Source of the DNA: Ignavibacteriales bacterium
GTDB lineage: Bacteria; Bacteroidota; Ignavibacteria; Ignavibacteriales; Melioribacteraceae
Length of the DNA stretch: 6,220 bases
Assembly (NCBI GenBank): GCA_027080245.1
Contig: JALWSN010000296.1
Location: 1-6,220, forward strand
Reading direction: 5' to 3'
Numbering within the stretch: the stretch's first letter is position 1; the number at the start of each line of letters is the position of its first letter. The translations under genes were made by a program, and so were the position numbers. This document shows, piece after piece, positions 5,127 through 6,220 of this stretch. The notes under the pieces were generated by a model that saw nothing but the letters and a program-made list of their open reading frames with translations, made no database searches and was not told the DNA's origin.

Positions 5127-6220
5127 TCTTTTTCTTCTTTCGAGTCGTTTTCAATTTCTCCCTGATTGGGATATCTGATTCTTTTGTGATGTTGCCCCAG
5201 CAGAACGTTTAGGAAAGTCTCTTTAGCTTTCGCAAGATCGGCGAGAGTAATAGGGGAATCGTCCAACTGTCCGTCCTCCAACCTTGCGCTAAAAATATTT
5301 GAAATTACGTTAGCCACTTTCTGTTTATCCGGCTCCTCCATTGCCCGAACGGTCGATTCGCAAGCGTCGGCAAGCATTACAAGCGCCGTTTCTTTTGTGT
5401 TTGGCTTAGGTCCGGGGTAACGGAATTCGTCTTCGGTAACTTTTTCCTCGCCCAGTAATTCTTTAGCTTTTTCGTAAAAGAAAGAAACAACCATTGTGCC
5501 GTGGTGCATTGGAATGAAATCAATAACCTCCTGAGGAAGATTGTGTTCCTTAGCCAGTTCAATTCCCCGCTTAACGTGTTCCAAAATTAACTGAACACTC
5601 TGGCGTGGTGTTAATTCCTCGTGAATGTTTTTTCCCATTTGATTTTCAACAAACCCATTGGGATTGTTTAGCTTACCGACGTCGTGGTAATACGCGCCAA
5701 CCCTTGCTAATATTGGGTTTGCTCCAATCGCCTCGGCGGCAGCTTCCACCATCGAACCTATTGTTAAAGAATGATTAAAAGTTCCAGGGGCGTTCCTTGC
5801 CAGTTCTTTCAACAGGGGCGAATTAAAATCCGTTAATTCCAGCAAGGTTAAATCCGTGGTAATTTTGAAAATTCGTTCAAAGAATATTATTAACCCGTAA
5901 GCCAGGGCGGGACTAACTAACGCGTTCGAAGCCGTAAAAGAGGAATTAATTAAAATATCCTCAAAGGAATTAAAGCTCTCCATTCCGAAAGCTAAAATAG
6001 AAATCAAGTAACCGATTAGAATGGCAAGGAAAGAGCGGAAGATTTGAGTGCGGTTTTTAATGTCTCTTACGGAAAAGACGGCAAAGGCGCCGGACACAAT
6101 GTTCATTAAACTAAAGACGTAATCGTTGCCACGCAAGGCGCCGGCCAACAAAGCGATTATTACCGTCCCGTAAAATCCAAGGCGGCTGTCGAAAATTACG
6201 CTAAACAAAATTGAAGCGGC
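5123..6220 (-). CDS. PgpH/YqfF-type 7TM HD phosphohydrolase (5' partial)
   Basis: Membrane-anchored HD-domain protein of the 7TMR-HD family; characterised members such as Listeria PgpH hydrolyse cyclic di-AMP. The frame stays open to the right edge (365 residues visible), and the TTG at 6208 is internal, so the start is outside. Full-length relatives run to about 700-800 residues with an N-terminal extracellular domain and seven helices; only the last helices are here (about the first 120 visible residues). Counting the codon at 6220 as residue 1, the HD domain begins at ARNAPGTFNHS (H150). It continues with YYHDVGK (H179, D180), GFVENQMG, EHV (H215) and MHHGT (H239, H240), then LADACEST. These are the metal-binding residues in PgpH order. 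A short charged tail (NDSKEEKE) ends the protein. It is first of the visible operon genes. c-di-AMP activity is inferred from family; another cyclic nucleotide is possible. Confidence 0.93.
   Translation of the reverse strand, partial: AASILFSVIFDSRLGFYGTVIIALLAGALRGNDYVFSLMNIVSGAFAVFSVRDIKNRTQIFRSFLAILIGYLISILAFGMESFNSFEDILINSSFTASNALVSPALAYGLIIFFERIFKITTDLTLLELTDFNSPLLKELARNAPGTFNHSLTIGSMVEAAAEAIGANPILARVGAYYHDVGKLNNPNGFVENQMGKNIHEELTPRQSVQLILEHVKRGIELAKEHNLPQEVIDFIPMHHGTMVVSFFYEKAKELLGEEKVTEDEFRYPGPKPNTKETALVMLADACESTVRAMEEPDKQKVANVISNIFSARLEDGQLDDSPITLADLAKAKETFLNVLLGQHHKRIRYPNQGEIENDSKEEKE

Overview
The window carries seven protein-coding genes in two converging groups. Six- to seven-residue catalytic signatures make nearly every family assignment secure. 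The plus-strand group is the 3' part of a UbiA-superfamily prenyltransferase gene (cut by the left edge), then rnhB (RNase HII), then yraN (UPF0102). These are closely packed: a 16-bp overlap, then a 12-bp gap. A roughly 390-bp AT-rich non-coding stretch follows, and then gdhA, an NADP-type glutamate dehydrogenase that ends in a strong rho-independent terminator.

The minus-strand group reads from the right edge towards the middle. It holds a PgpH/YqfF-type membrane HD phosphohydrolase (probable c-di-AMP phosphodiesterase, cut by the right edge), then xerD (tyrosine recombinase), then a minimal site-2-protease-family M50 metalloprotease. Stop and start codons touch or overlap at both junctions (ATGA, and TGA-A-ATG), so the three are almost certainly one translationally coupled operon. 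Its promoter lies outside the window.

The organism is a bacterium with moderately low GC, A/T-rich spacers and weak Shine-Dalgarno sequences. An archaeal-style DGGGP-synthase-like UbiA protein, a PgpH-type HD protein and a XerD-type recombinase together suggest the Bacteroidota/Ignavibacteriota/Chlorobiota (FCB) assemblage, possibly an Ignavibacteria-like member. This is inference from family flavour, not from a search.

Functionally this is mostly housekeeping: lipid or quinone prenylation, removal of ribonucleotides from DNA, ammonia assimilation, chromosome dimer resolution, cyclic-dinucleotide turnover and membrane proteolysis. I see no mobile element, CRISPR array, tRNA, rRNA or phage gene, and no convincing previously undescribed system. 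The points most worth a second look are the archaeal-lipid-type prenyltransferase, the long AT-rich gdhA leader and the coupled HD/xerD/M50 operon. Several starts also need correction: the two edge genes run off the window, gdhA most likely starts at 2139, and the M50 gene starts at 4234.
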